In this document: positions 11,195 through 20,480 of the stretch, piece by piece
Numbering within the stretch: the stretch's first letter is position 1
Layout: every line of letters starts with the position of its first letter
Source: Sabellastarte sp. h YS-2021
Lineage: Eukaryota; Annelida; Polychaeta; Sabellida; Sabellidae
Assembly (NCBI GenBank): GCA_964017235.1
Contig: OZ024927.1
Coordinates: 53,201,293 to 53,265,292 of the forward strand
Direction: 5' to 3'
Length of the DNA: 64,000 bases
Position numbers and translations under genes: made by a program
The notes under the pieces: generated by a model
What the model saw: the letters and a program-made list of their open reading frames with translations, nothing else
The model's database searches: none
Told to the model about the DNA's origin: nothing

Positions 11195-12208
11195 TGTTAC
11201 ATATATTGGACACTATATTAGTACATTGTATATTACATATATTAGGCACTATATTAGTGCATTGTTTAATTTAAGCTTTATGTTTATACATTGTCATAAA
11301 AGATAATTGTGTTGTTGGTTCTTTTTGTGTGTTGACATTTAAAGTAAGGGAGTTATTGACTTTTGTGTTTTAGTGTTTATTGATCTGTTCACAGACTGGG
11401 GGAAATCCCCCCCCTCAGTGGTTATGTTAGATTTGGGGAAACCCAATTGCCAGTAGTTTCTAGAACTTCCTCCTTTGGCCTAGATGGCTCAAGCCTTTTT
11501 GAGTTGGTTCTGTATAATTCCAGAGAAATCTGTGAATGTATATAAGGAATGTACATCTGACCACAAGGGAACTTTGTATTCGCTGGCTATAAGGAGAGCT
11601 ATTGTGTTTTGGAATATAATATAACTTGTGTTGCTGTGAACTTTTACTGGAGTGAACTAGATACATTGTCTGGACAGATTTATTGCACTTTAGATATTTT
11701 TGGATATTGTACAGTTATATAACAGAGAGTGGATTTACTGCATTTTGGACATTGTCCATATCTTGGAGCAGACAGTACAATTGTGTTAACTCTCTAAAAA
11801 TCTCCAGACAGACCTTCTGTGTGACTGGATATATAAAGGATAGCAGGACAAGCACCTTTTGTGTTGTTGAGTGTGGGACAGGTCACAGGATATAGATATC
11901 TGTGTGCGAGTGAACGCTGGACAGATCACGGGACAGACCACAGGACATTGGACAGATCACAGAATATACTACAGGACGGATTACGGAACAGATTGCTGGA
12001 TACGGCGGATAAACTTAACTCATAATCTCTGTGGTCAGGTCAGCTAGATCTTATTATTGTATTAGTGTGTTTGGTTAAGAGCACACCAGTTGACTGTAAT
12101 CATTATTGTTGACTATTAAGTAAATTTGTTAAGTTTAACTTTTTGCTTTTTCTGTTACAACTTAAAGACAACCGGTAATTGCTACCGTGCTTGCCCGTGA
12201 CCGTAACA
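11195..12208 (+). repeat. 5' LTR of the Ty3-type element
   Basis: It starts TGTTACATATATTGGACACT and ends TGACCGTAACA. It contains short internal direct repeats (CACTATATTAGT twice), a TATA-like TGTATATAAGGAATG near 11536 and TTTATTGATCTG near 11375. It is nearly identical to 15853-16865. Confidence 0.95.
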
Positions 12209-12215
12209 GGAAAAT

Positions 12216-12233
12216 TGGGGGCTCGTCCGGGAT
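12216..12233 (+). other. Primer-binding site matching tRNA-Pro
   Basis: TGGGGGCTCGTCCGGGAT lies 7 bases after the 5' LTR. It is the well-known sequence complementary to the 3' end of tRNA-Pro, also used by murine leukaemia-type retroviruses. It would prime minus-strand synthesis. Confidence 0.9.
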
Positions 12234-12328
12234 CCAACCATTTGATTACAACTATTTGATCAACCGTTCAATTAACATTTTGAAAATCCATTTGATTTAG
12301 TAATTGGTTACAGTCAACAGTGCTCAAA

Positions 12329-15300
12329 ATGGCTAGTGCTAAAGAGTTTGTACAGTCACCATCTATGGAAGTTCTAGAAACTTTTAAAAAAGATATGTTA
12401 ATGCAGGTAGCACAAGAGTTACAGATAGAGGTGAAAAGGTCAACACGTAAACATGAACTTAAAAGGCTTATTGTTGAACAGTTAGTTGATGAAGATGTTT
12501 TACCTGATAGTTGTTTAGAAGTGTATAAGCCTCTACCAATGGAACCTTCTAAGCAATATGAGATCAGGCGATTAGAAATTGAAAGAGAGTTAAGACTTAA
12601 AGAGCTTGAAGCTCAACAGCGAAAAGAAGAGCTTGAAGCTCAACAACGAAAAGAAGAGCTTGAAGCTCAACAACGAAAAGAAGAGCTTGAAGCTCAACAG
12701 CGAAAAGAAGAGCTTGAAGCTCAAGTTCAAAAGGAAGAGCGAGCGCTTAAACATGAAAGAGAAATGAGAGCTTTAGAACTCAATGCCCGTAGAATTGCCC
12801 ATGAAGAGTCCATTGCTACCAAATTTGATTTGGGTAAAAATGTGCGACTGGTACCACCTTTTAATGAGTCAGAGGTTGATAAGTACTTTCAACACTTTGA
12901 AAGAGTAGCTCAAAATTTGAAATGGCCTACAGACCAGTGGCCTTTATTGCTGCAAAGTGTTTGGAGGGGAAAGGCCCAGGAGGCATACACGGGTTTGCCA
13001 ATTTCTGAATGTGTGGACTATAACTCTGTCAAAAATGCTATTTTGAAAGCATATGAGTTGGTACCAGAAGCATATCGTCAAAAATTCAGAAATTATCGTA
13101 AACAAGAAAGTCAAACTCATGTTGAATTTGCCCATGAGAAAGAAGTGTACTTTGACAGATGGTGTAATTCTAGGGAAGTAGGTACAGACTTTGAAAAACT
13201 TAGGCAAGTTATTTTGATTGAAGAGTTCAAAAGGTGTGTTCGTGATGACATTAAAACCTATCTAGATGAACAGAAAGTTGAAAATTTGGCAAAAGCAGCA
13301 GCTTATGCTGATGATTATGCGCTAACTCACAAATCCACTTTCAACAAGAATAAGTCCTTTGGTCCTGCTAAAAAGTCTTATCCAGAAATAGGAAAGAAAT
13401 CTGAAAATGTAGCTCCAGAAAAGAGTTCAGATAAGGGTCAAACTTCAAATCAGACTATGAGTAAGGATAGGAAGCCCAGATCCTTTGCTCCTGTGTGCCA
13501 TTATTGTAAGAAACCTGGGCATGTTATGTCTGACTGTTGGCTCTTAAAGAAGAGAAGAGAAAAGGAAGCAACGCCCAACGCCTTTGTGTCTAGCAAATCT
13601 AACTGGCGTTCAAATCCCAATAGAGCAGAGTCTAGTATTGGTTTAGACAAGTCTGAGATTATTAGGGAAGAGTTCAAACCTTTTGTGTCTGAGGGTTTTG
13701 TATCCTTGGAAAGTAGTTCCAGTCAGATCCCCATTAAGATATTAAGAGACACTGGAGCTACTCAGTCCTTACTTTTAGAAGGTGTATTGCCATTGAGTAT
13801 AAGCACATCTACTGGTGAGAGTGTCATTGCTCAAGGTATTGAAGGAGGCTGTGTGAACGTTCCCTTGCATAAGGTCAACTTAGTATCAGACTTAGTTACT
13901 GGTTCTGTTGTTGTGGGTACCAGGCCCACTTTACCCATTAAAGGGGTATCTTTGTTATTGGGAAATGATCTGGCAGGTGGAAAGGTAGTTGCTGATCCTA
14001 AGGTTACTTCTAAGCCGATCACTTTGGTTAGCACTGAGAAATTAGAAGAGGTTATTCCTGGTATTTTTCCCTCCTGTGCTGTGACTCGAGCTATGGCCAA
14101 AAAGGCCCAAGAAGAACCAAAAGATTGTAAACAATCTACAGATGTCTTAGTTGATTTGTCAGATACATTCTTAAACAACTATGACCATGATATGCAGAAT
14201 TCTAGTGATGCAAATCCCAAGGCCAGGGCAGATTCTGAAAAACAAGACTCAATTGACTGTCAAGATGTATCACTTTCAAAATCAAAATTGATTTCAGAGC
14301 AGGAAAATGACCCTGAATTAGCTCCTTTATTCAAGTTGGTTTTGCCACCAGTAGAGCTAGATAAGGTCCCTGTAGGCTATTATGTCAGAAATGGTGTACT
14401 TATGCGAAAGTGGAGGCCACCAAATGTCCCTGCATCTGAAGAATGGTTAGTAGTACACCAGATTGTTGTGCCAAAAGTGTACCAAAGTGAGATATTAAAA
14501 TTGGCTCATGAATCTCCGATGGGTGGCCATTTAGGCATCAACAAAACTTACAACAAGATAACCAAACATTTCTATTGGCCTCAAATTTGGCACTGTGTGG
14601 CAGAATTTTGCAAGACTTGTCACATTTGTCAAATGGTAGGAAAGCCAAACCAAAAAATTCCTGTAGCTCCTCTCAAACCCATTCCAGCATTTGAGGAACC
14701 ATTTAGCAAAGTGATAATTGACTGTGTAGGTCCCTTACCAAAAACTAAATCCAGAAACCAATATCTTTTGACCATTATGTGCGCCTCAACCAGATTTCCC
14801 GAAGCCATACCATTGGCCAACATAACAGCTCCCAAAATCTCAAAAGCTCTGGTTAATTTCTTTACTCTAGTTGGCTTACCAAAAGAGATCCAGTCAGATC
14901 AAGGGTCAAATTTTATGTCAGGACTATTTCAACAGGTTGTATTTCAGTTAGGTGCCAAACAGATCAAATCTAGTGCTTATCACCCAGGGTCCCAAGGTGC
15001 ACTTGAAAGGTTCCATTCCACTTTGAAGAATATGATTAGGACATATTGTTTAGACAATGAAAAAGACTGGGATGAAGGCATTAGCTTATTGTTGTTTGCA
15101 GTTAGAGAGTCTGTTCAAGAGTCTTTAGGCTTTAGTCCCTTTGAGTTGGTCTTTGGCCATTCGGTCCGTGGTCCTCTCAAGCTGTTGAAGGAAAGCTGGT
15201 TATCTGAGAACACCGAGAGCCTAAATCTGTTAGATTATGTCTCAAGGTTCAGAAATAAGTTAAAGAAGGCTTGTGAGCTGGCGCAACAAAATTTGAAAAC

Positions 15301-15550
15301 TTCTCAGTCAAAAATGAAGATGCTTTATGATAAGAAATTACAAAATCGTATCTTCAATCCTGGAGGCAAGGCTTCAGTGTCATCACCTGGCCAAATGAAT
15401 AAACTACAGGCCAGAGATCTAGGGTCATACCCAGTAGCAAGGAGAGTAGAAACTCTCCAAAAGACCATTAAAAACTGTGATAACAGACATTCAAACCAAA
15501 TGTGGGAAATAACTATGGTAAAGCCATACTTCGAAAGAGGTATAACATAG
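12329..15550 (+). CDS. Gag-protease-integrase polyprotein of the RT-less Ty3-type element
   Basis: The ORF is about 1073 aa from ATG 12329; an in-frame GTG at 12320 is a less likely start. Residues about 1-75 are a gag N-terminal helical region. About 75-150 is a charged coiled coil with four to five 9-residue repeats (ELEAQQRKE). Next come a gag capsid-like region and a CCHC knuckle (CHYCKKPGHVMSDC, about 390-403). The protease active site is DTGATQ (Asp about 474). The integrase HHCC finger spans about 727-770 (HLGINKTYNKI, CKTCHIC). The core has Asp about 798 (IIDCVGP), Asp about 857 (QSDQGSNF) and Glu about 893 (GALERFH), a DX35E spacing. A GPY/F-like module (LGSYPVA) and KPYFERG end the protein. 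No RT motif such as YxDD or RNase H motif occurs. It could act in packaging and integration but needs RT from another element. Confidence 0.9.
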   Translation: MASAKEFVQSPSMEVLETFKKDMLMQVAQELQIEVKRSTRKHELKRLIVEQLVDEDVLPDSCLEVYKPLPMEPSKQYEIRRLEIERELRLKELEAQQRKEELEAQQRKEELEAQQRKEELEAQQRKEELEAQVQKEERALKHEREMRALELNARRIAHEESIATKFDLGKNVRLVPPFNESEVDKYFQHFERVAQNLKWPTDQWPLLLQSVWRGKAQEAYTGLPISECVDYNSVKNAILKAYELVPEAYRQKFRNYRKQESQTHVEFAHEKEVYFDRWCNSREVGTDFEKLRQVILIEEFKRCVRDDIKTYLDEQKVENLAKAAAYADDYALTHKSTFNKNKSFGPAKKSYPEIGKKSENVAPEKSSDKGQTSNQTMSKDRKPRSFAPVCHYCKKPGHVMSDCWLLKKRREKEATPNAFVSSKSNWRSNPNRAESSIGLDKSEIIREEFKPFVSEGFVSLESSSSQIPIKILRDTGATQSLLLEGVLPLSISTSTGESVIAQGIEGGCVNVPLHKVNLVSDLVTGSVVVGTRPTLPIKGVSLLLGNDLAGGKVVADPKVTSKPITLVSTEKLEEVIPGIFPSCAVTRAMAKKAQEEPKDCKQSTDVLVDLSDTFLNNYDHDMQNSSDANPKARADSEKQDSIDCQDVSLSKSKLISEQENDPELAPLFKLVLPPVELDKVPVGYYVRNGVLMRKWRPPNVPASEEWLVVHQIVVPKVYQSEILKLAHESPMGGHLGINKTYNKITKHFYWPQIWHCVAEFCKTCHICQMVGKPNQKIPVAPLKPIPAFEEPFSKVIIDCVGPLPKTKSRNQYLLTIMCASTRFPEAIPLANITAPKISKALVNFFTLVGLPKEIQSDQGSNFMSGLFQQVVFQLGAKQIKSSAYHPGSQGALERFHSTLKNMIRTYCLDNEKDWDEGISLLLFAVRESVQESLGFSPFELVFGHSVRGPLKLLKESWLSENTESLNLLDYVSRFRNKLKKACELAQQNLKTSQSKMKMLYDKKLQNRIFNPGGKASVSSPGQMNKLQARDLGSYPVARRVETLQKTIKNCDNRHSNQMWEITMVKPYFERGIT
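12600..12735 (+). repeat. 27-bp tandem repeat coding for a coiled coil
   Basis: GAGCTTGAAGCTCAACAGCG-AAAGAA repeats about four and a half times inside gag and encodes ELEAQQRKE. The copies are nearly identical, so the number is likely to vary between element copies. Confidence 0.85.
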
Positions 15551-15841
15551 CTTATGATGGCTATTAATAGAAACACTGTTAAAGATAGGAATTCAGTGTA
15601 TAAACAGGACTTTGAAAAAGTAACATATGGCGTCCGCATGGATACGCCCTGTCCAGAAGCTGTATTTAATGTGTGATTTATATACCTGTAATTAGTAAGT
15701 TTATAAAAGTTATACATGGTATCAATTTTACTTTTGTATTTAGATAAATATGTTTTGTAAAAAGTCATTACCTGTGTGTATATACCTGGTGAAAATCTCT
15801 TGTAAAATTTTGTAACCCCTTGGTTTCCAAAATTTTTCTTT

Positions 15842-15852
15842 AAGGGGGGAGG
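15842..15852 (+). other. Polypurine tract of the Ty3-type element
   Basis: AAGGGGGGAGG lies directly before the 3' LTR (TGTTAC at 15853), the expected plus-strand primer site. Confidence 0.85.
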
Positions 15853-16865
15853 TGTTACATATATTGGACACTATATTAGTACATTGTATATTACATATAT
15901 TAGGCACTATATTAGTGCATTGTTTAATTTAAGCTTTATGTTTATACATTGTCATAAAAGATAATTGTGTTGTTGGTTCTTTTTGTGTGTTGACATTTAA
16001 AGTAAGGGAGTTATTGACTTTTGTGTTTTAGTGTTTATTGATCTGTTCTCAGACTGGGGGAAATCCCCCCCTCAGTGGTTATGTTAGATTTGGGGAAACC
16101 CAATTGCCAGTAGTTTCTAGAACTTCCTCCTTTGGCCTAGATGGCTCAAGCCTTTTTGAGTTGGTTCTGTATAATTCCAGAGAAATCTGTGAATGTATAT
16201 AAGGAATGTACATCTGACCACAAGGGAACTTTGTATTCGCTGGCTATAAGGAGAGCTATTGTGTTTTGGAATATAATATAACTTGTGTTGCTGTGAACTT
16301 TTACTGGAGTGAACTAGATACATTGTCTGGACAGATTTATTGCACTTTAGATATTTTTGGATATTGTACAGTTATATAACAGAGAGTGGATTTACTGCAT
16401 TTTGGACATTGTCCATATCTTGGAGCAGACAGTACAATTGTGTTAACTCTCTAAAAATCTCCAGACAGACCTTCTGTGTGACTGGATATATAAAGGATAG
16501 CAGGACAAGCACCTTTTGTGTTGTTGAGTGTGGGACAGGTCACAGGATATAGATATCTGTGTGTGAGTGAACGCTGGACAGATCACGGGACAGACCACAG
16601 GACATTGGACAGATCACAGAATATACTACAGGACGGATTACGGAACAGATTGCTGGATACGGCGGATAAACTTAACTCATAATCTCTGTGGTCAGGTCAG
16701 CTAGATCTTATTATTGTATTAGTGTGTTTGGTTAAGAGCACACCAGTTGACTGTAATCATTATTGTTGACTATTAAGTAAATTTGTTAAGTTTAACTTTT
16801 TGCTTTTTCTGTTACAACTTAAAGACAACCGGTAATTGCTACCGTGCTTGCCCGTGACCGTAACA
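15853..16865 (+). repeat. 3' LTR of the Ty3-type element
   Basis: Near-identical partner of 11195-12208. Seen differences: TTCTCAG against TTCACAG, one fewer C in the C-run, and GTGTGTGAG against GTGTGCGAG. Confidence 0.95.
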
Positions 16866-17165
16866 GCTGCAATCTTCTTAACTCAAAATCAGTGATATGA
16901 ACAAGGAATTTTAATCTTCCAATCTGCTACTCACCAAAGCATTTTGCTAAAAGAACTGGTGTTTTTAGGTCTAGAAGGGGAAGAATTCTATAGAGGTCTC
17001 TAGCATGAACTCTGGTAGACTTTATGACCTGTGATACATGGTCTGAAAGGGTGAAGTTATAATCGAACACCACTCCAATGTTCTTGACCCTTTGCGATGG
17101 TGAAATGATTACCAAGAATATTGATTGGAAAGTGAGGAAGGAGTTGTTTAGGATTGTTTTTGGAG
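16866..17165 (-). mobile_element. L2-type LINE (copy A), right of the LTR insertion
   Basis: The minus strand encodes [31 protein letters not shown] and RDLYRILPLLDLKTPVLLAK, matching copy C ([20 protein letters not shown]). It continues the piece ending at 11194, resuming with GCTGCAATCTTCTTAACTC. The 5' side fades out near 17165. Confidence 0.85.
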
Positions 17166-17199
17166 CCTAGGGGTAGTGGTGTATGGAAGATATTTCATG

Positions 17200-17770
17200 T
17201 GCTAATTCAGATTTTTTTCATTGATATTCAACACGTGTTGAATGACCTATATGTAATGAGACCCTAAAAGGTCTTTTTAGTTAGGTTGCAATATGGGCTT
17301 ACAATAACGGGCTTACAATAAATTGCTGATATTTTTTTTAAACTTATGAATTTGAGGTTTAAGCATTTTTTGGTTACTAGCAGCTGTGATGGTCCATAAC
17401 GTATATTGCCAGCATCGTTGTCACATTTTATTTCTGGAAAATATCTCAAAAATTCCTTGCAGGATGAAATTGAAATTTGGCTTTTGATGTTGCCAGTCAT
17501 CAATATGTGCCCTATATTAAGACCTTAAACTCCCACTAATAACAATTATATTGAATTTAACATTTGCCATTTGTGGGTGATGGTTTAACAATGGCTTCAC
17601 AGATTCAAATCAGATTTGGTATCTAGATGCAACTGGTCTTAAAGGTATGACCTCTTTTGAGTTGACCTTAAACTCCTAGTGATAACATAATTCTATTGAA
17701 TTTAAATTTTTACATTTCTAAAGAGTATCTTAAAACTGCATGACAGATTTAATTAAGTGGCCCATCAGGG
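17200..17770. repeat. Minisatellite X, right part
   Basis: Units with AGTTGACCTTAAACTCCTAG, GATTCAAATCAGATTTGGTA and AAGAGTATCTTAAAA match 10165-10615. They border the Y element that starts near 17786. Confidence 0.6.
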
Positions 17771-17785
17771 GCACTTATTTGTTTT

Positions 17786-18552
17786 TACCCCACAGCCCTT
17801 AAGGGCTGTTGGGGTATTGTTTTCACCAATGTTGTCTGGATGGGCGGGCGGCGGGAAAAAGTTTGTCCGGGCTGTGTCTCAGAAATCGTAAGGTGTAGGA
17901 AGTTGATACTTGGTAGGGACATTGGCTAGGAGGTGTAGGTGTGCAACGTCATGGTATGACCTTGATTTGACCTTGCCGTAGTGACCTTGAGTTTGAAAAT
18001 CTTGTCTGGGCTATATATCGGAAACCGTATGGTGTAGGAAGTTGATACTTGATAGGGACATTGGTTAGGGGGTGCAGGTGTGCAACATCATGATCTGACC
18101 CTGATTTGACCTTTGAGCTTGCCATAGTGACCTTGATCTATAAAATCTTGTCCGGGTTATATCTCAGAAACCGTAAGGTGTAGAAAGTTGATACTTGGTA
18201 GGGACATTGGTTAGGGGGTGCAGGTGTACAATGTCATAGTCTAACCTTGATTTGAGCTTTGACCTTGATGTAGTGACCTCCACCTATAAATTCTTGTCCG
18301 GGCTATATCTCAGAAACCATAAGGTGTAGGAAGTTTGATACTTGGTAGGTCTGTAACATCATTGTGTGACCTTGATTTGACCTTGCCGTAATGACCTTGC
18401 CCTATAAAATCTTGTCCGGGCCATATTTCAGAAACTGTAAGGTGTAGGAAGTTGATACTTGGTAGAGACATTGGTTTGGGATTGTAGGTGTGTGTGCAAC
18501 ATCATGGTGAGACTTTGATTTGACCTTACTGTAGTGACCTTGACCTACAAAA
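17786..18552 (+). repeat. Minisatellite-bearing element Y, left part, with palindromic cap
   Basis: It starts with a palindrome (17786-17816, TACCCCACAGCCCTTAAGGG... to GGGGTA), then GGATGGGCGGGCGGCGGG. Five to six units of about 110-140 bp follow. Each carries CTTGTCCGGGCTATATCTCA, AACCGTAAGGTGTAGGAAGT, TGATACTTGGTAGGGACATT and one or more TGACCTTGA-type motifs. The same cap and order occur in reverse at 37625-38125. DIRS copy A1 interrupts the array at 18552/24558. Confidence 0.8.
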
Positions 18553-18735
18553 TTGAAAATTTTAATTACTTAAATGTAGCGTTTATAAGCTACAAGCTTA
18601 CCATGTGGGACTGAATGCTTTACTGGTTGCCGCGAGGAACTACGACCAACATCTAAGAAAAAAAGACATTTATTCTTGGCCGTAGCCTCAGGTTGTCGTC
18701 ACGTGATCTGCCCCTTTGTAAGCACTTTTCTTGTT
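18553..18735 (-). repeat. A1 3' inverted terminal repeat
   Basis: It contains AAGCTTACCATGTGGGACTG and pairs with 24395-24557 over about 145 bp with roughly five mismatches by eye. The outermost 40 bases (AATTACTTAAATGTAGCG) are specific to the 3' edge. Confidence 0.9.
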
Positions 18736-18779
18736 GAGATTTAAACCCATACCCCTCAGCTGTAATACAGCGGGGAGGC
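18736..18779 (-). other. Conserved hairpin of family A 3' region
   Basis: CCCCTCAGCTGTAATACAGC followed by GGGGAGGCAGGG forms a GC-rich hairpin (CCCC/GGGG and GCTG/CAGC). It is kept in A3 (42010) and A4 (56838) although the loop varies, which suggests a structural role in the RNA or cDNA intermediate. Confidence 0.5.
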
Positions 18780-18783
18780 AGGG

Positions 18784-18890
18784 TGGGACTCTCCTCAGTC
18801 CCACATGGTAAGCTTGTAGCTTATAAGAGCTACATTTAAGTAATTAAAATTTTCAATTTTACTGTGCTACAATAGCTTACCATGTGGGAC
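18784..18890. repeat. A1 internal complementary region
   Basis: AGTCCCACATGGTAAGCTTG... is the complement of the left outer edge and ...GCTACAATAGCTTACCATGT is the complement of the right outer edge. The two join at CAATTTTA. Confidence 0.9.
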
Positions 18891-19249
18891 TGAATGCTGA
18901 ATCCAACCGTCCGGAGGAGGGATTACAGCTGAGACTGGCAGATAAGTCTGTTTTTTCTTAGAATTTTGATAATAATAGTAGAATGAAAGATCGAAAGTAC
19001 CAGTCTGAGTCCCGTCTACAGGGCCCCAATCCCGAAGACCGGGCCTGTAGAAGCCAAAAACCTGAATGAATGACAGTGTTAAAAAACTGTCAGGGTGTTT
19101 GACAAGAAGATGTGTACCCTAGATACACAGACGGGGACAGTCCCAAGGACGATCACGGAAGAACCTGAGCTTAAGGCTCGGGAACTGAGTAAAATGACAA
19201 CCTTCAGGTCCTTAATAATGTACAATTATAATGATTTAGAGATTAGATA

Positions 19250-20480
19250 GACCTTACCGTATACACCCTGATGAGGTAGACGTATACCTAGACCCTGGGC
19301 TTAGACTCCTGAAGACTTGGTTGTAGCGGATGTGCCCCCCCCCCCCCCCCCCCCCCTTCTTTTCTTTCCGAGGATGACTGGACTGAGGAGAAGGGTCTAG
19401 GACCTGTTGAGCCGCTACTACTGGTCCCAGATACAGATTGTTGTCATTGTCCGACCAAGTAAGATCTTTTAGATAAAAATTGGTAAAAGTGTTGTGAGCT
19501 TTCCAGTGACAGGCTTGCATGATCTGGTCCACTGATACCCCACTGTAAAATGCCTTAGAGGCTGCGAAGGCCTGAATGTCATGTGCCTTGACTTGGACCA
19601 AGTCCAAGGCTTGCTGGTCTGCTTGTTTATAACAAAGTAGAATGGTTTGTTTCAACCAAGAAGAGAGAGTAGTAGGTCTGATGTCTGAGGTATGTCCTTT
19701 CTTGAAGGAGATGAAAAGGAGGGACCGGGAACCTCTTAGGTCCTTGGTTCGGTCCAGATAGTACCTCAGGGCCCGCACAGGACACAGGGTCCTGTCTTCT
19801 TTGAATTGTCTATCCACAAGCAGGAATAGTCACTGGAGACACACTTTAGAACCTTCTCTTGCTAGTTGGTTTTTGGCTATGAAGTAAGAGGGGAACAAGG
19901 CGACCTTTTCCCATTGGCCTAGGTTAGATACTTCGTTAGCGACCCAGGCATGGATTTCGCTGCGGCGCTTTCCGGAGGCCAAAGCTAGCAAGAAAGCAGT
20001 TTTGAAAGTGAGATGTTTGAGGTCTGTGTCTTTCATAGGCTCAAAGGGTGCTTTTGTGAGCTCATTCAGAACAACCGAAAGGTTCCACTTGGGGAGATTT
20101 CTGGAACTTTTGGGGCGATCCCTGTGGAAACTGGAGAGCAACCTATGAAGGTCCTCATTATGAGCAATATGTTGGCCCGATGGGCCAAAGGTGTCAACAA
20201 TGGCAGTCCTGTAACCATCAATGGTGGAGGGCCGCCTGTTTAAGTCTTGGTACAGATACATGAAGAAATCTGCGATTTGTTTCACAGATGGAGTGGCGAA
20301 ATCCACCGAATTTTCTCTGCACCATTTTTCAAATAGGGCCCACTGTGATTTGTAGATGGTCCTTGTTGATGACCGCTGAGGTGCAGCAATTCTCTCTGCC
20401 ACTTCCACAGAGAAGCCTTGTTCTTGGAGCTGTCCACTCCTAGACACCAGGCGTGGAGGTTGAGGTGCTGCGGGTTCCTG
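19250..20480 (-). pseudogene. A1 tyrosine recombinase, frameshifted
   Basis: The N-terminal part is in frame with the ORF ending at 19830 (GFSVEVAERIAAPQRSSTR, LASGKRRSEIHAW). After frameshifts near 19822-19850 the rest is in the ORF 19817-19254 (CPVRALRYYLDRTKDL, KAHDIQAFAASKAF, CHWKAHNTFTNFYLKDL). The usual HxxR reads HDIQ here, so the second catalytic Arg is lost. The C-terminus runs into a run of 22 C (19335-19356), read as polyglycine. Confidence 0.85.

Larger units (their letters stand above)
11195..16865 (+). mobile_element. Ty3-type LTR retrotransposon, young, lacking RT and RNase H
   Basis: Two LTRs of about 1014 bp (TGTTAC...GTAACA) flank one ORF. They differ by only about two substitutions and one base in a C-run by eye, so insertion is recent. 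A 4-bp target duplication GCTG flanks it (11191-11194 and 16866-16869). A primer-binding site and a polypurine tract are in the right places. The single ORF encodes gag, a zinc knuckle, protease and integrase. No RT or RNase H is present before the 3' LTR. Integrase following protease directly is the Gmr1-like domain order, and the RT-RH block expected after integrase is missing. Confidence 0.93.

Noticed and set aside
12320..12328. Upstream GTG start for the Ty3 polyprotein
   Set aside because: ATG at 12329 in the same frame is the usual eukaryotic start; the extra residues have no support.
19335..19356. Poly-C tract as a sequencing gap or vector artefact
   Set aside because: Similar runs occur at the same place in four independent copies, so the tract is real, though its exact length may be wrong.
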